A DNA stretch of 64,000 bases. It comes from Homalodisca vitripennis. Lineage: Eukaryota > Arthropoda > Insecta > Hemiptera > Cicadellidae. The notes under the pieces are model-generated. The model made no database searches, was not told the DNA's origin, and saw nothing but the letters and a program-made list of their open reading frames with translations. The number at the start of each line of letters is the position of its first letter. The first letter of the stretch is position 1. Positions 10,680-22,315 of the stretch are shown piece after piece. The stretch lies in the NCBI RefSeq assembly GCF_021130785.1, contig NC_060208.1, positions 171,920,501-171,984,500 on the forward strand. The letters are read 5' to 3'. The translations under genes were made by a program, and so were the position numbers.

Positions 10680-11874
10680 CAGAATGCTAAACTGATCTCT
10701 TCTCTTCCCGTGAGCGCGCGGCGACAAGCAGCCGTCAGCGCAGTGACAAGACAACATCGGCCGGGTTGATGCAAGAGGTGGAGACCTCAGCTCGGTCATA
10801 ATTCTAAGACGAGACTGAGCGACGACCGAGGAGTGGAATGCTAAACTGATCTTTTCTCTTCCCCGAGCGCGCGGCGACAAGTAGCCGTCAGCGCAGTGAC
10901 AAGACAACATCGGCCGGGTTGATGCAAGAGGTGGAGACCTCAGCTCGGTCATAATTCTAAGACAAGACTGAGCGACGACCGAGGAGTGGAATGCTAAACT
11001 GATCTCTTCTCTTCCCGTGAGCGCGCGGCGACAAGTAGCCGTCAGCGCAGTGACAAGACAACATCGGCCGGGTTGATGCAAGAGGTGGAGACCTCAGCTC
11101 GGTCATAATTCTAAGACGAGACTGAGCGACGACCGAGGAGTGGAATGCTAAACTGATCTCTTCTCTTCCCGTGAGCGCGCGGCGACAAGTAGCCGTCAGC
11201 GCAGTGACAAGACAACATCGGCCGGGTTGATGCAAGAGGTGGAGACCTCAGCTCGGTCATAATTCTAAGACGAGACTGAGCGACGACCGAGGAGTGGAAT
11301 GCTAAACTGATCTCTTCTCTTCCCGTGAGCGCGCGGCGACAAGTAGCCGTCAGCGCAGTGACAAGACAACATCGGCCGGGTTGATGCAAGAGGTGGAGAC
11401 CTCAGCTCGGTCATAATTCTAAGACGAGACTGAGCGACGACCGAGGAGTGGAATGCTAAACTGATCTCTTCTCTTCCCGTGAGCGCGCGGCGACAAGTAG
11501 CCGTCAGCGCAGTGACAAGACAACATCGGCCGGGTTGATGCAAGAGGTGGAGACCTCAGCTCGGTCATAATTCTAAGACGAGACTGAGCGACGACCGAGG
11601 AGTGGAATGCTAAACTGATCTCTTCTCTTCCCGTGAGCGCGCGGCGACAAGTAGCCGTCAGCGCAGTGACAAGACAACATCGGCCGGGTTGATGCAAGAG
11701 GTGGAGACCTCAGCTCGGTCATAATTCTAAGACGAGACTGAGCGACGACCGAGGAGTGGAATGCTAAACTGATCTCTTCTCTTCCCGTGAGCGCGCGGCG
11801 ACAAGTAGCCGTCAGCGTAGTGACAAGACAACATCGGCCGGGTTGATGCAAGAGGTGGAGACCTCAGCTCGGTC
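10680..11874. repeat. 154 bp GC-rich tandem array, about 7.8 units
   Basis: The junction word GCTAAACTGATCTYTTCTCTTCC recurs eight times at intervals of about 154 bases. Units are nearly identical, differing by a few substitutions (for example CGAG/TGAG before GCGCGCGGCGACAAG). The array is far richer in G+C than its flanks and ends abruptly at 11874, where the last unit runs into unique sequence after CTCAGCTCGGTCAT. The period is not a multiple of three, so the repeated minus-strand frames of 92 codons change phase from unit to unit and are not genes. It looks like a recently expanded satellite or minisatellite. Confidence 0.95.
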
Positions 11875-12389
11875 ATGTTTGCTCGCCACAAAGTCGCCGC
11901 TAATGGCTGTACAAACAGCGGCCAGGCTACTCACGTAACAACCCATGTTGCCGGGGAGAAAAAACTCTTTATTTGTTTCTTGTCGAGGCGAAAGACTTGT
12001 CATTGTTTGAGCAGCGGCATCGAATTCCGAGAGATGGGTTGGACCGGGGACAGGTGTGCTGACTCAAGTTCAACATTCGCCCACGCATGCAGCGCCGCGC
12101 CGCAGTGTTACTTACTGTCAGGTAGTGTGTATAAAGTTAGGTCTTCGACAGCGATAGTTTGCCAGGAATGAAATGTTTTAACCAGTATAAACCATGCCAG
12201 AACATTAAGAACAATTTTGAACATTTTGAACTACAGATTTTTAGGTATAGTCAGGTGATGCTTTACAGGCCAGCTCTAAGTGTTCAGGTAGTTTACTGTG
12301 CATTTTTAGTATGCTTTTTAGAGCCAGTTCCACACTTAGTTTAATTTTTCGTTCTCCAGAGGTCTATGTGTTGATTATTTTGTTTCATT
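11875..12389. other. unique flank of the 154 bp array, unassigned
   Basis: The first 250 bases keep the higher GC of the array. Short frames are open on both strands but no protein family is recognised. The second half may be upstream sequence of the retrotransposon fragment that starts at 12390. Confidence 0.35.
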
Positions 12390-12745
12390 GTGCGTCCACT
12401 TCTGGATTACACCTCTACTGTCAGGGCTCCTTATCAATCTGGGCTCGTCCATGATATCGAAAGAGTGCAGGTCCGCTTCATCAGAGTCGTCGGATGCCGG
12501 ATGAGATACAACTACCTTGATGTTCCTTTGTCACTGCTTAAGGTTCACTTCTGTCTTCATGACTCGCAGAATAATTCAAGATTGGATCTTCCTCATGAAG
12601 TTGGCGAACGGTGTTGTGTGCTGTCCTGAGCTGTTACTGGAGCTTCCTTTTCACTTACCAGGCCGCACCAGATCCCAAGACGTATTTGTGAAGCTCCATT
12701 GCGCTACAATGTACCAGTAGCGTAGTACCCTTCCCCAGCCTTATG
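12390..12745 (+). pseudogene. 3' end of a Jockey-like non-LTR retrotransposon ORF2
   Basis: The plus frame from 12390 reads VRPLLDYTSTVRAPYQSG, then HDIERVQVRFIRVV. This is the conserved segment after the thumb of the reverse transcriptase in Jockey/CR1-type elements (usual form VRPxLEYxSxVWxPY...IExVQxRFxR). It continues after a one-base frame change near 12570 with FLMKLANGVVCCPELL and LPGRTRSQDVFVKL, matching the usual C-terminal part in which NCPELL and a Phe-Tyr-rich end occur. The catalytic domains lie upstream in full-length elements and are absent, so this is a 5'-truncated dead copy. Confidence 0.7.
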
Positions 12746-12799
12746 TGACTTGGCTTGGAAAGAGATAATTCACCTTTTATTCTAATTAATAATTCAGTA

Positions 12800-13426
12800 G
12801 TACAACAAAGTAGGTGTGTCAAATATTTGGGTGTACAAACTCGTAGATGATGACCTCAGCTGGTATACTCATTTCAACTGTGTATGCCAGTCGCTGTCTT
12901 CGACTGTATTCCTAATGTCCCAACTTGCCAAATACCGTAACAAGTTTCTTCTTAAACTTGTATACTGCTCTCTCGTTGAGTCTCCCTGAGATATGGCCTG
13001 CTGGTCTGAGGCTCAGCTACACTAGCACAAATTAATAGAGTGTGTGTGTTGCAAAAGCGTGCTGTTCGTGTACTCGCTGGACTGAAAAAACGAGAATCAT
13101 GTAAAATTGCCTTTAAAGAATTCGACGTCTTAACGCTACCGTCACTGTATATATTTGAAGCAATAATGTTTGCAAAATTTAACAGTGTAGCAGTTACTGA
13201 TGGATCCGCAGTACACGAGCACAACACCCGGGCTCGAGTAAACCTCCGCCAAACTCCACACCAGACCGTTTGGGCGGCGAGTTTACCGCACAATGTCGGT
13301 GCCAGGTGCTTTTGTAGACTTCCTGAACCGCTGAAGTGCATCCAAAGTAAGGAAGAATTAAAAAGAAAACTAAAGGAGCATTTAGTGGCGGGTTGTTTTT
13401 ATACAGTGGGAGAGTTTCTAGTATAA
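12800..13426 (+). pseudogene. 3' end of a second, different non-LTR retrotransposon ORF2
   Basis: Starts in a frame reading RCVKYLGVQT, the VKYLG motif after the reverse transcriptase catalytic region. It continues DLSWYTHFNCVCQ and NKFLLKLVYCSLVESP, then after a frame change LRYGLLV-stop-GSATLAQINRV, where the conserved Trp of the VWG motif is TGA. From 13040 a clean frame reads LQKRAVRVLAGLKKRESC, LYIFEAIMFA, EHNTRARVNLRQ and GARCFCRLPEPLK to a TAA near 13426. All of this is typical of the C-terminal region of Jockey-clade ORF2. Two frame changes and one nonsense codon show that it is dead. The short AT-rich stretch after the stop would be its 3' untranslated tail. Confidence 0.8.
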
Positions 13427-14314
13427 TAATATTCTTGTTTCTTGTTTTGTTTTTCTTGCATTATTAGTTGGAATTGTAAACTTCTTTTTAATCGGGCATA
13501 AACTAATAATTGTAAAGTTGTGACTCGTTTTACATTTTTAGTTTTTTTTTACAATAATTATGTAGACTAATTAAAAAAAATAGTTTAATATTTACTGTTG
13601 CATAACCATTGTATACTTATTGTTTTACTTTATAAGCTATGTATATATAGCATGTACTTGACTCTGTCATACAACAAAAGTTGTCTTACGACATTAAACG
13701 AATTTGAATTTGGCAACGATATAGGCGGATCAGGCGATATAGGACCTTTTCATCTAGTGTGGTACACTTTCGAAGCCAGACCCTGCGCCTTTTCACTGCA
13801 TCTGGTTTGAGTGCTGCTTAAGTTGAGGGATAAGTGTGTGGTGCCTTTAAAGGGACACAACTGAGTTTGAGATCAAGATGAAACTTCATAATTTTTTTTA
13901 TTCTTTGGTTTGTTACATTTTTATATTTATTGTATATGTTAGACTTTTTCTTATTGTAGTTACAGCAATTGTTAAGTTTGATTTTGTTGCTTGTTATTTA
14001 TCGGTTATCTTGCTAAGTTATTAAACAAATAATTATCTAGATTTCCTAGACTTGATTGTTAAGTTTATATTATATACAGTATTTATGTACATCACTTTTA
14101 TACATTATTATTTTACAGAACTTGATGCAATTTTATTATAATTATTAAAATTGTTAGGTTTTTGTTATTTATAAAAGAATTAAAAAATACATAGTAGTAA
14201 CTCAATCTTAAACATAATATTTGTCCTATGTAAGAAAAACTTACTAGTCAGAGCTTGGCGTCTTGTTTATATATTTGTGCAAAATGGTGCATACCGTATA
14301 AATAAATGATCATT
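13427..14314. other. AT-rich DNA after the retrotransposon fragment
   Basis: A 3' tail of the retrotransposon is likely for the first few hundred bases. A less AT-rich patch at 13690-13860 is unassigned. Nothing else is seen. Confidence 0.4.
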
Positions 14315-14640
14315 TAAGTCTCTGGAGGTTAGAGTTAAAGGTTAACAATCGTGTATTCTTGATTTCGAGCTTGATCATGCAATCCTCTGGAGGTTACAGT
14401 TAAAGGTAAAAGGTAAAGAATCTCTATCTCATGCTCGACATTGCTTGGCAGAGTTATGTTAATAATCGCCATATTAGATCACTGCGCATTTGAAAGTAAC
14501 AGAGATAACCTTTAACATCATGTAGTATGGATTTTGAATTTCATCATGTAATCCTCTGGAGGTTACAGCTGAACATTGTATACTCTGAATTTTGAGGCTT
14601 GGTAAAGCAAACTCTCAAGAGACTAACGTTAAATTTGAAA
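14315..14640 (+). repeat. degenerate repeats of a CTCTGGAGGTTACAGTTAAAGG word
   Basis: Related words lie at about 14320, 14383, 14553 and, more weakly, 14613. Each of the first three is preceded by an ATCATGCAAT or AATGATCATTTAAG-like segment. Spacing is irregular (63-170 bases), which suggests an old tandem array broken by indels. Confidence 0.5.
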
Positions 14641-17241
14641 AGAAGATAACATAATTACAATTAGCTATCTTTATATTTTTATCGTATAATATAACGATGG
14701 CACAAGTCCGCGATCCTGTTATCATTCTAACTATCCATCGTCTATATTCGAACAAAATTCATAGTGCAAGAGTACTATTGTACAACCTTTTAATGACTTA
14801 GCATTATTGATATGTAGACATCTAAGCATTTGGAGACTAATCTTATCTCAAGTTTTTCAGCTGTAACAAACTAAAAATGTTGGTCTCTTTTTCTGTACAA
14901 AGCAAGATTTTTTAAAGTAATTTTTAAAAATACTAGTATTTTATAATATGGTACATCGTATTTCTTTTCATGAGACTTGGTTTCAGAATAAGTTACATAA
15001 TTTCATATATTTTACTGTCAGTTTATATACTCACATGAATAAAAGAAATAAATATGTATATATACGTTTTAAATACTTTGGAATTAGCAAAATATAAGAT
15101 TTTAATTTCATTTTAATTAATTTGTATAAATTTATGATTTTATTTTCAAGCAGGGTAAAAGCTGTATGTTCTAAATGGGTTTGTTCATGTATACGCAACA
15201 GTAAGAAATTACAAGAGAGAAGTTGTATTTTATGTAACTTTATACAACATCGATATGATTGAAGTTTTTAAAATACATAAAAAAAATAAATTTTAGCAAT
15301 TTAAAAAAAAAACATTTACTGTTAAGAGACAAGAAAATTTTTTGAATACGGTTGTTGCTCAACCGGCAGAATCATGTGTCCTAAAACAAAGTTGTTCACT
15401 TGTTTGTCAAATCACATTTATTTGAACACTTGAATTGCATAATAAAGGACATTTTTGGAAATCTATTTTTGTATTTTTGAAACGATTTCTTTGGATTGCA
15501 GATGGCAGAGATTTGTTACGTAAACTTAAAATTTCGATCCAAAGATTAAAAACGTATAGAAAACGATCAAAAGAAACATTTTTTTAAAGTTTTTGGTAAA
15601 ACAGTTATTTTGCCGCACCATTATTGATGTTGCCCAAAACGTAAGCGCTATATTTAGCCTAATACCTCTCTCAACGATTGTATTAAATTCTCGATCAGCT
15701 CGTCTCCTCCGACCTCATAGACGCTATTTACCGCAAGCAAGCTGAGGTAGCGTGAGCGAGCTTGAGGTGATATTGTTCTAGAACTCTCGATATTGTTCAG
15801 TCAAGATGTTCTATTGTGTGTCTGAGACTATTCTAGCGACTCACACTTCTACTTTGGTGTAAGGAGATAAGCAGTTTACAATCAACCATCGCTGCTCCGC
15901 GTCGGTAAGCGTCTTAGTGTTAGCTTCGTTTAGTGTTTCATACCTCTCATCTCATCTTCCTTCATGTACTACAGGATGACAAAGTTGAATACCTCCTTCT
16001 CTAGTTCATGTTCATGAACATACTTAACTTTATAGAATGTTTAGTTCAAGGTACATGTAAAAATAATGAACAGTTTTCTAAGAGATCCAACGAATCTTGG
16101 ATCACCTTGTAGATTGGATTAGCAGTCCTTGCAAAAACAGTGAGACGTCAGCTCACAGCTATTATCAGTTTATATTTTCTTGAAAAAAGTCAAAAATTTT
16201 CATCCTCTCTGGAATATTACTCCGTGTTTAGCGCTAATTTGAATCACCCAATCCAAAATGTTACTGTCAGAGTTGTTTTTAAATCCTTTCATGAACGATA
16301 TCTTGTCGTCCTAACAAGTTTTTAGTATCTAAATACTCAACGCATTTATTTCCCTATGGATAAGTAGGTGGTTATCAAAGTAAAACAAATCTAGAAGTAA
16401 ACTTGGGATAAAGTTTGATCGTATTGTAATCGAACGAGTTTCAATTTTGCACCCGTAGCTCCAAAGAAAAAAGCCAGCTGAGTTTCTTATAGACAATGAC
16501 GTGAACCTTTCTCCTGCAACACTTTCTGTTCAATCATCATATTAAAGATGCATGATCTACATATATGTATAATGCATACAGTTGTGACCATTTTTCATTT
16601 CTCCAAATAGTCGGATATAATCCCTTAGACATTTCAAAAAATGTAATAATCTTATTAACCTTCTGAGCAAAAAATAAGTTTTCCCTTTGTTGCTCACACT
16701 GCTCTGGCAATCCTATTCTTTAACATGTAATTTTGTGTTCACTATTATTGTAGTATATTTACTACGGAAGTCATTTAGATTTCTTCTAAAATTCTGTGTA
16801 ATTCAAAACTTTGTGTAAACGATTCCACGGAGATCACATTAATTTTATAATCTAAACACAGTTTACACATAAAATGATAATCAAAAAATACGAAAATTTG
16901 GGTCAACTCTTCTAAGATAAAACGGTGTTAATTAAAACAGTTTGTATATTAGCCTGTTTTAAGTGTAACTAAAAATAACAGTTCTGTAACTTTTTAATGA
17001 CATGTGTTTACATATTAATACATATTGTGTGAGTAATTTAAAAAGTAATACAAACGCAATGCTATATGTGGACTATTAGTAATAAAGTCCTAATATAATT
17101 AATAAATTTCAAATATGAGTTTAAAAAAATAGTTAAAAGTCAGGTTGTGGTAGTGTAGACGACTGTATATTTTTGAACAGTTTGCAGGAAAAGCATTGGA
17201 ACTTTACATATCAATACTGTATACGAATATTTACTATCTCA
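14641..17241. other. AT-rich stretch, no gene seen
   Basis: A modest GC rise at 15650-15960 contains CGATCAGCTCGTCTCC and AGCTGAGGTAGCGTGAGCGAGCT but no reading frame. The remainder is AT-rich with short chance frames only. Confidence 0.45.
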
Positions 17242-17397
17242 TTTGTATCATACCAGGAGACGGTTTACAAGAGTCAGTATAAAACATTAAATATGAAAAT
17301 AGGTCTCATTACTATTAATTTGATGCACTACTCAATCTATGCTCATATTTAATGTTTTATACTGACTCCTTTAAACTGTCACCTGGAATGATACAAA
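17242..17397. mobile_element. 156 bp foldback element (MITE-like)
   Basis: An inverted repeat with arms 17242-17302 and 17337-17397 pairs without gaps over about 61 bases with roughly seven mismatches; both arms contain GTCAGTATAAAACATTAA. The loop is about 34 bases. It is too regular to be chance in AT-rich DNA, has no coding capacity and resembles a MITE or snapback element. Transcription of either strand would give a long hairpin. Confidence 0.75.
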
Positions 17398-17884
17398 ATT
17401 AAGGGATTAAATTAAGGGATTCTATTATAAGAGCGCAGTTATGTAAATCCGACTTCAAACTATTCAATTTATACAGAATCGCTGTTTCTTGTAAATTTTA
17501 AATAACTAAAAGAATAACAACAAAACTATTTTAATTTTATAAAAAGTTTTTACATTCTAAAATCAAATTTTTAATTGTTACCAAAGAGTTTGTGAAACTC
17601 CCCAGTTGTTAAACTTTACTGTAAAATTAGTCGTTTTTGAGATAACAATGGGTGGCCTAGATAAATTTGACACTCATTATTCAAAATATAGTCCCCAAAA
17701 ACTCTATAAGATTGCAAAATGTTATTCCGAAGTAATTGAAAAATCGAGTAATATAAAATTGAACCTGTATGTTTTAAATTAACGTTTGCATTAATACACA
17801 ATAGGAAATAACTTGATTAATGTATAAAGAGGACAAAGCTAAACTTTTGAACGCATTGACTGACCTGAGGGTTTGATATCTCCA

Positions 17885-17985
17885 TTGAAGTGTAAGGGGG
17901 GGGCATTGGTCGTGGGGTGGCTGTGGCTCTCTTACCAAGAAGTCACGGGTTCGAACCTTTGGGAGGTCAATAAAAGTTTGTAAAT
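17885..17985 (+). mobile_element. tRNA-derived SINE fragment or tRNA-like relic
   Basis: A perfect Pol III B-box word, GGTTCGAACC, lies at 17948-17957. An A-box-like TGGCTGTGGCTC lies about 30 bases upstream at 17918-17929. The T-arm, anticodon and acceptor stems do not pair well, so it is not a functional tRNA gene. The most economical reading is the head of a tRNA-derived SINE. Confidence 0.45.
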
Positions 17986-18224
17986 GGGTTTGGACAAGAT
18001 AGTTTAATGTAAATTAATGAAGAAATAACACATCTAACGGACTTTAACAAGTCTATAAACAAATTGTGCAATAATTCTCATTGTCTTATTTGATGTATAA
18101 ATAATCATAGAATGCATGTATTAAGAAAACAACAATCGGGAATTTTCACTAATTTTGTGAAAAATTTAACCTCTTTGATTAGTTATGTTGTATCGTTCTA
18201 TGTTCTATGGTAATCAAACTGTGA

Positions 18225-18490
18225 CCGAACCCCCCCACCATAAAGAACGGGGTTTCTCTAGCTCTGCTCTGCACGCTTCCAAAACCAAATAACAGTCCAC
18301 AATCGATACCTCACAATCACTGCGGTGTTCACAGTCGGGTTGACGCGATCTGGAACGTCAAAAGAAGCCCAATCGACAAAGAGGAAGTAGGTGCGGATTG
18401 GAATAAATTAAACGCACTGTAGTCTCGGGTGGGTGACCGCGGGGTGACAAGTGGCTTGGAGGGAAGTGCCAGGGCTGTAACTAAGAGTGG
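18225..18490. promoter_or_regulatory. GC-richer non-coding island
   Basis: Stands out against AT-rich flanks on both sides. It includes GGGTGGGTGACCGCGGGGTG near 18427, reminiscent of the 5S rRNA box C region. It could be a regulatory element or contain a degraded 5S-derived SINE; no reading frame supports coding. Confidence 0.25.
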
Positions 18491-20384
18491 TATGTGAGGG
18501 TGCCAAATCGTTCAAAATGTTACAAGTCACAATATTGATTTGGTTGAAAATAAAATTTACATTAAAATTATGGACATAAAAAATAATACAAGATTAAAAT
18601 AAAAAGTTAAGCTGATATCAAAACGTGTTTTTATGTTCAAGTTATGCTTTTTAGTATTTATAATCTATTTTTGAAAAATATGAATTTTTACAACATAAAA
18701 AGATGTTACAAAAATATTTTTAAGATTTAATACTCTTTTACTTTTAAAAATATCAAGTATATAAAACACCACAAACGTACCATTAGAAAGATTTAATAAG
18801 TAGTAATTTTTATTGTAAAGTGTAGCTTTTTTCACCCAAAATTGTATATTAAGCTACAGACTACTCTATAAACAATTCTCCTTGCAATATCAAGTTGAAA
18901 ATCCCTTTTTCTTTATTTTGTCTGGTTGAAATTCAAACTTACATCTTTAGATATCGGCAAATAGTTTCTAAATTCTTATAGGTAAGGCAGTCAAGGTTTT
19001 GGCAACTTTAAGGAATGTCTGTGAATTTACCCTAATTCCCCCGTATTCCAATGGTCATGATCTGGAGTCCCAATCATTCATATCCGGAAGCCTTCAGAAT
19101 TTTTGAATACCCTTTAAGGACCTGTGGGTTGGACACCTAACGTTAGAGAAAACAAAATTGACACTGAACATCTATCAGGTTATACTATTGTTCATTAAAA
19201 ATTCCACAATATGTGGGGTCAAGTAGTTAGTCACTAATTAATGTAAGTTTTAACTAAAGTAATTAAAGTCAGTGGTGCGAACAATATAAGATCATGGTAT
19301 TTGTGTCCGTATTTATGAGATCTTAGAAGGTTTTACTAAAAGTTAATATTATGGTGACTCATTGATGATGTAAAGTTTATTAAAGTTCTGTGTATGTGTT
19401 TATGACATTAGTTGATGATTGATTCAGTTAGCCAACAGCATTGTCTCTCTTATATGTTTTATTAAAGATATGATACGTCAAATTAGTATGTAGAAACAGA
19501 GTAACCTCTGGTTAGAAAAAAAGCAACTAGATTAAAACTGAAATTTTGCTTTCGAAAAAGTTAAGCAAGAGTGGAAGGGAGACTCTACATGGAACTTCAT
19601 GAGTCGATGATAAACTCGTAGGTATATGGCTTTTAGTGATTATTCTCGCATATTTACATTGCTAGTAAAATGGTAAAGCAAATAAGAAAGAATTACAGAA
19701 AGGGCGCTGGTTTCCGAAGTACAGGCGTATTTTCATTTACCCAACTTCTACGCTTGGGATACGTGAAACGTAATACCTGGCCTACCATAAATCTACCAGT
19801 TCCAATTAATAAAGTTAATATGTCGCAAAAACAGTTTTCAACTAGATTTTACTGCCTTATATGGTACCTTCAGCAAAAATATTTCTTAATTTGGTGGTGT
19901 TTTGTATTCCCTTTGAGAAAACAATCTCATTTCCCTTCAATTTCAATTGTAAAAAGTGACAAGTTAGGCCGTCTGGAGAGTTGTTCTAGGATGAACAATT
20001 TTCATCACTTAGTTCTGTATATAGATTCGCCTTGGTTATAAATATGATGATCAAAATGAATTTTATCTAAACAAATTTCATTACAAAAGTAGGTTTGATT
20101 TTAGTATCCATTTAAAACTTTTCTGTCAAACTTGATGGAACATTTTAATATAATTTGTACAAACTCCAGTCCGAAGTTGGCTTATAATATGATATGACAG
20201 TGACACAACCACCTACTCAAATAACATTGTGAACATTTGAAAAGTAGATAATTGGATGTTGTTGAAGTAGATTTAAAAATTTTATTTTTCGTAGAGTTAA
20301 ATTAATTTTTATATCCAATATATGGAAACGTGTTAACCTGCTACGCCAGAAAAGTGTAGACATTGTTAAGTTAAATGTTCCAGA
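18491..20384. other. AT-rich stretch, no gene seen
   Basis: The longest frame (19670-20041, plus) has a composition dictated by AT-rich codons and no recognised motif. No repeat or structure can be supported. Confidence 0.45.
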
Positions 20385-20640
20385 AATGACTGAACCCCAT
20401 TCCACTCCCCCCCTGATTTGCGTTTGTGTACGGCCCTGAGACGCAAGGGCCGTGTCAATGGCAACACTGGCCACAGAGGGGCGCCACGTGCCGCTAATTG
20501 CCCTGGCCTGGTCCGGACTTTAAGTCGCTTCACTCTCAATCGCGGATTAAAATCGATGGGGGCTGTCAGCTGGTAGGGGGTAGGGCGGCTGTAAGCCTGT
20601 GAACTCTTTCCTAGCAAAGGGTTGCTGAAGTATGCGTGAA
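20385..20640. promoter_or_regulatory. GC-richer non-coding island
   Basis: A sharp GC block of about 250 bases. It contains GCTAATTGCCCTGGCC near 20492, ATCGATGGGGGCTGTCAGCTG near 20552 and CACGTG near 20485, a mix of homeodomain-like and E-box words. Minus-strand frames through it look like incidental openness of GC-rich DNA. Candidate enhancer. Confidence 0.3.
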
Positions 20641-21039
20641 AACAACAAACTTATACACGTCACAACAAACGTTTCTCATCCTACAAACATGTCAACAATG
20701 GCGAAGAAGTAAGTTTGAAATGTAGTAAATAATAAGAATTTGTGCCTTTATTTACTTTCTGAAATTAAAAATTAATTGGCGATAAGCATCAAACAGGTTT
20801 TGGAGATATGTTGAAGATTGTATAATGAGTTTTAGTGTTATTTCTTCGCATTTGTTATATTATATATTATACAAGTACATCATGAGAATAGGAAAGTGTT
20901 GTTGAAAGACACTTAATTATTTAGAAAGTTTATTGAAACTAGTCTACTATTGAATTAGAAACTCGCTTTCGTGTGCCGTCTACCGAAATGTGCTGGAGAT
21001 CCTTTGAGGACGAGGAGGCGGCCACTGAACGTTCTACCA

Positions 21040-22090
21040 ACGAGGGACTTGCGAACCTTGGTCTGATCCACTCCATAGAGGCAAGTTAAGATCCTTACGA
21101 ACCTTGGTCTGATCCACTTCACAGAGGCAAGTTAAGATCCTTGCGAACCTTGGTCTGATCCACTTCATAGAGGCAAGTTAAGAAGATCCTTGCGAACCTT
21201 GGTCTGATCCACTTCACAGAGGCAAGTTAAGATCCTTGCGAACCTTGGTCTGATCCACTTCATAGAGGCAAGTTAAGATCCTTGCGAACCTTGGTCTGAT
21301 CCACTTCATAGAGGCAAGTTAAGATCCTTGCAAACCTTGGTCTGATCCACTTCATAGAGGCAAGTTAAGATCCTTGCGAACCTTGGTCTGATCCACTTCA
21401 TAGAGGCAAGTTAAGATCCTTGCAAACCTTGGTCTGATCCACTTCATAAAGGCAAGTTAAGATCCTTGCAAACCTTGGTCTGATCCATTTCATAGAGGCA
21501 AGTTAAGATCCTTGCGAACCTTGATCTGATCCATTTCATAGAGGCAAGTTAAGAAGATCCTTGCAAACCTTGGTCTGATCCACTTCATAGAGGCAAGTTA
21601 AGATCCTTGCGAACCTTGGTCTGATACACTTCATAGAGGCAAGTTAAGAAGATCCTTGCAAACCTTGGTCTGATCCACTTCATAGAGGCAAGTTAAGATC
21701 CTTGCAAACCTTGGTCTGATACACTTCATAGAGGCAAGTTAAGATCCTTGCGACCTTGGTCTGATCCATTTCATAGAAGCAAGTTAAGATCCTTGCAAAC
21801 CTTGGTCTGATCCACTTCATAAAGGCAAGTTAAGATCCTTGCGAACCTTGATCTGATCCACTTCATAGAGGCAAGTTAAGATCCTTGCGAACCTTGGTCT
21901 GATCCACTTCATAGAGGCAAGTTAAGATCCTTGCAAACCTTGGTCTGATCCACTTCATAAAGGCAAGTTAAGATCCTTGCAAACCTTGGTCTGATCCACT
22001 TTCATAGAGGCAAGTTAAGATCCTTGCGAACCTTGGTCTGATCCATTTCATAGAAGAAAGTAAAGATCTTTGCTAACCTTGGTCTGATGC
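21040..22090. repeat. 46 bp tandem array, about 22-23 units
   Basis: The unit reads AGATCCTTGCGAACCTTGG then TCTGATCCACTTCATAGAGG then CAAGTTA. A few units carry an extra AGA (49 bases). The first and last units are the most diverged, as in arrays homogenised from the middle. There are no spacers of unique sequence between units, so it is an ordinary minisatellite. It lies in otherwise AT-rich DNA about 400 bases after a GC-rich island. Confidence 0.95.
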
Positions 22091-22130
22091 AACTAATGAG
22101 ACGAGTATCTTCCACCCGATCCTAAGTTGG

Positions 22131-22315
22131 ATTGGTACATTTTAAATCTTATTTAAAAGATTTGTACATTTTAAATCTTATTTAAAAGATTTGTACACTT
22201 TAAATCTTATTTAAAAGATTTGTACAATTCCAATCTCGTATAAGATTTGTAAATTTTAAATCTTATTTAAAAGATTTGTGCATTTTAAATCTTATCTAAA
22301 ATACATAATTCCAAT
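22131..22315. repeat. 30 bp palindromic tandem array, about six units
   Basis: The unit TTGTACATTTTAAATCTTAT plus TTAAAAGATT contains the inverted pair AAATCTT / AAGATTT, so every unit can fold into a small hairpin. It follows the 46 bp array by about 40 bases. One middle unit (near 22220) is diverged. Confidence 0.85.

Noticed and set aside
10957..11851. Five nearly identical 92-codon minus-strand frames plus a 149-codon frame
   Set aside because: They are the 154 bp tandem unit read repeatedly. The period is not a multiple of three, so the frame changes with each unit and no continuous protein is encoded.
17885..17985. Functional tRNA gene
   Set aside because: The B box is perfect but the T, anticodon and acceptor stems do not pair.
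19670..20041. 123-codon plus-strand frame
   Set aside because: No recognisable motif, no splice context and AT-driven composition; one frame of this length in 64 kb of two-strand sequence is expected by chance.
21040..22090. CRISPR-like regular repeats
   Set aside because: Units abut with no variable spacers, lie in eukaryotic AT-rich DNA and have no associated cas-like genes. It is a minisatellite.
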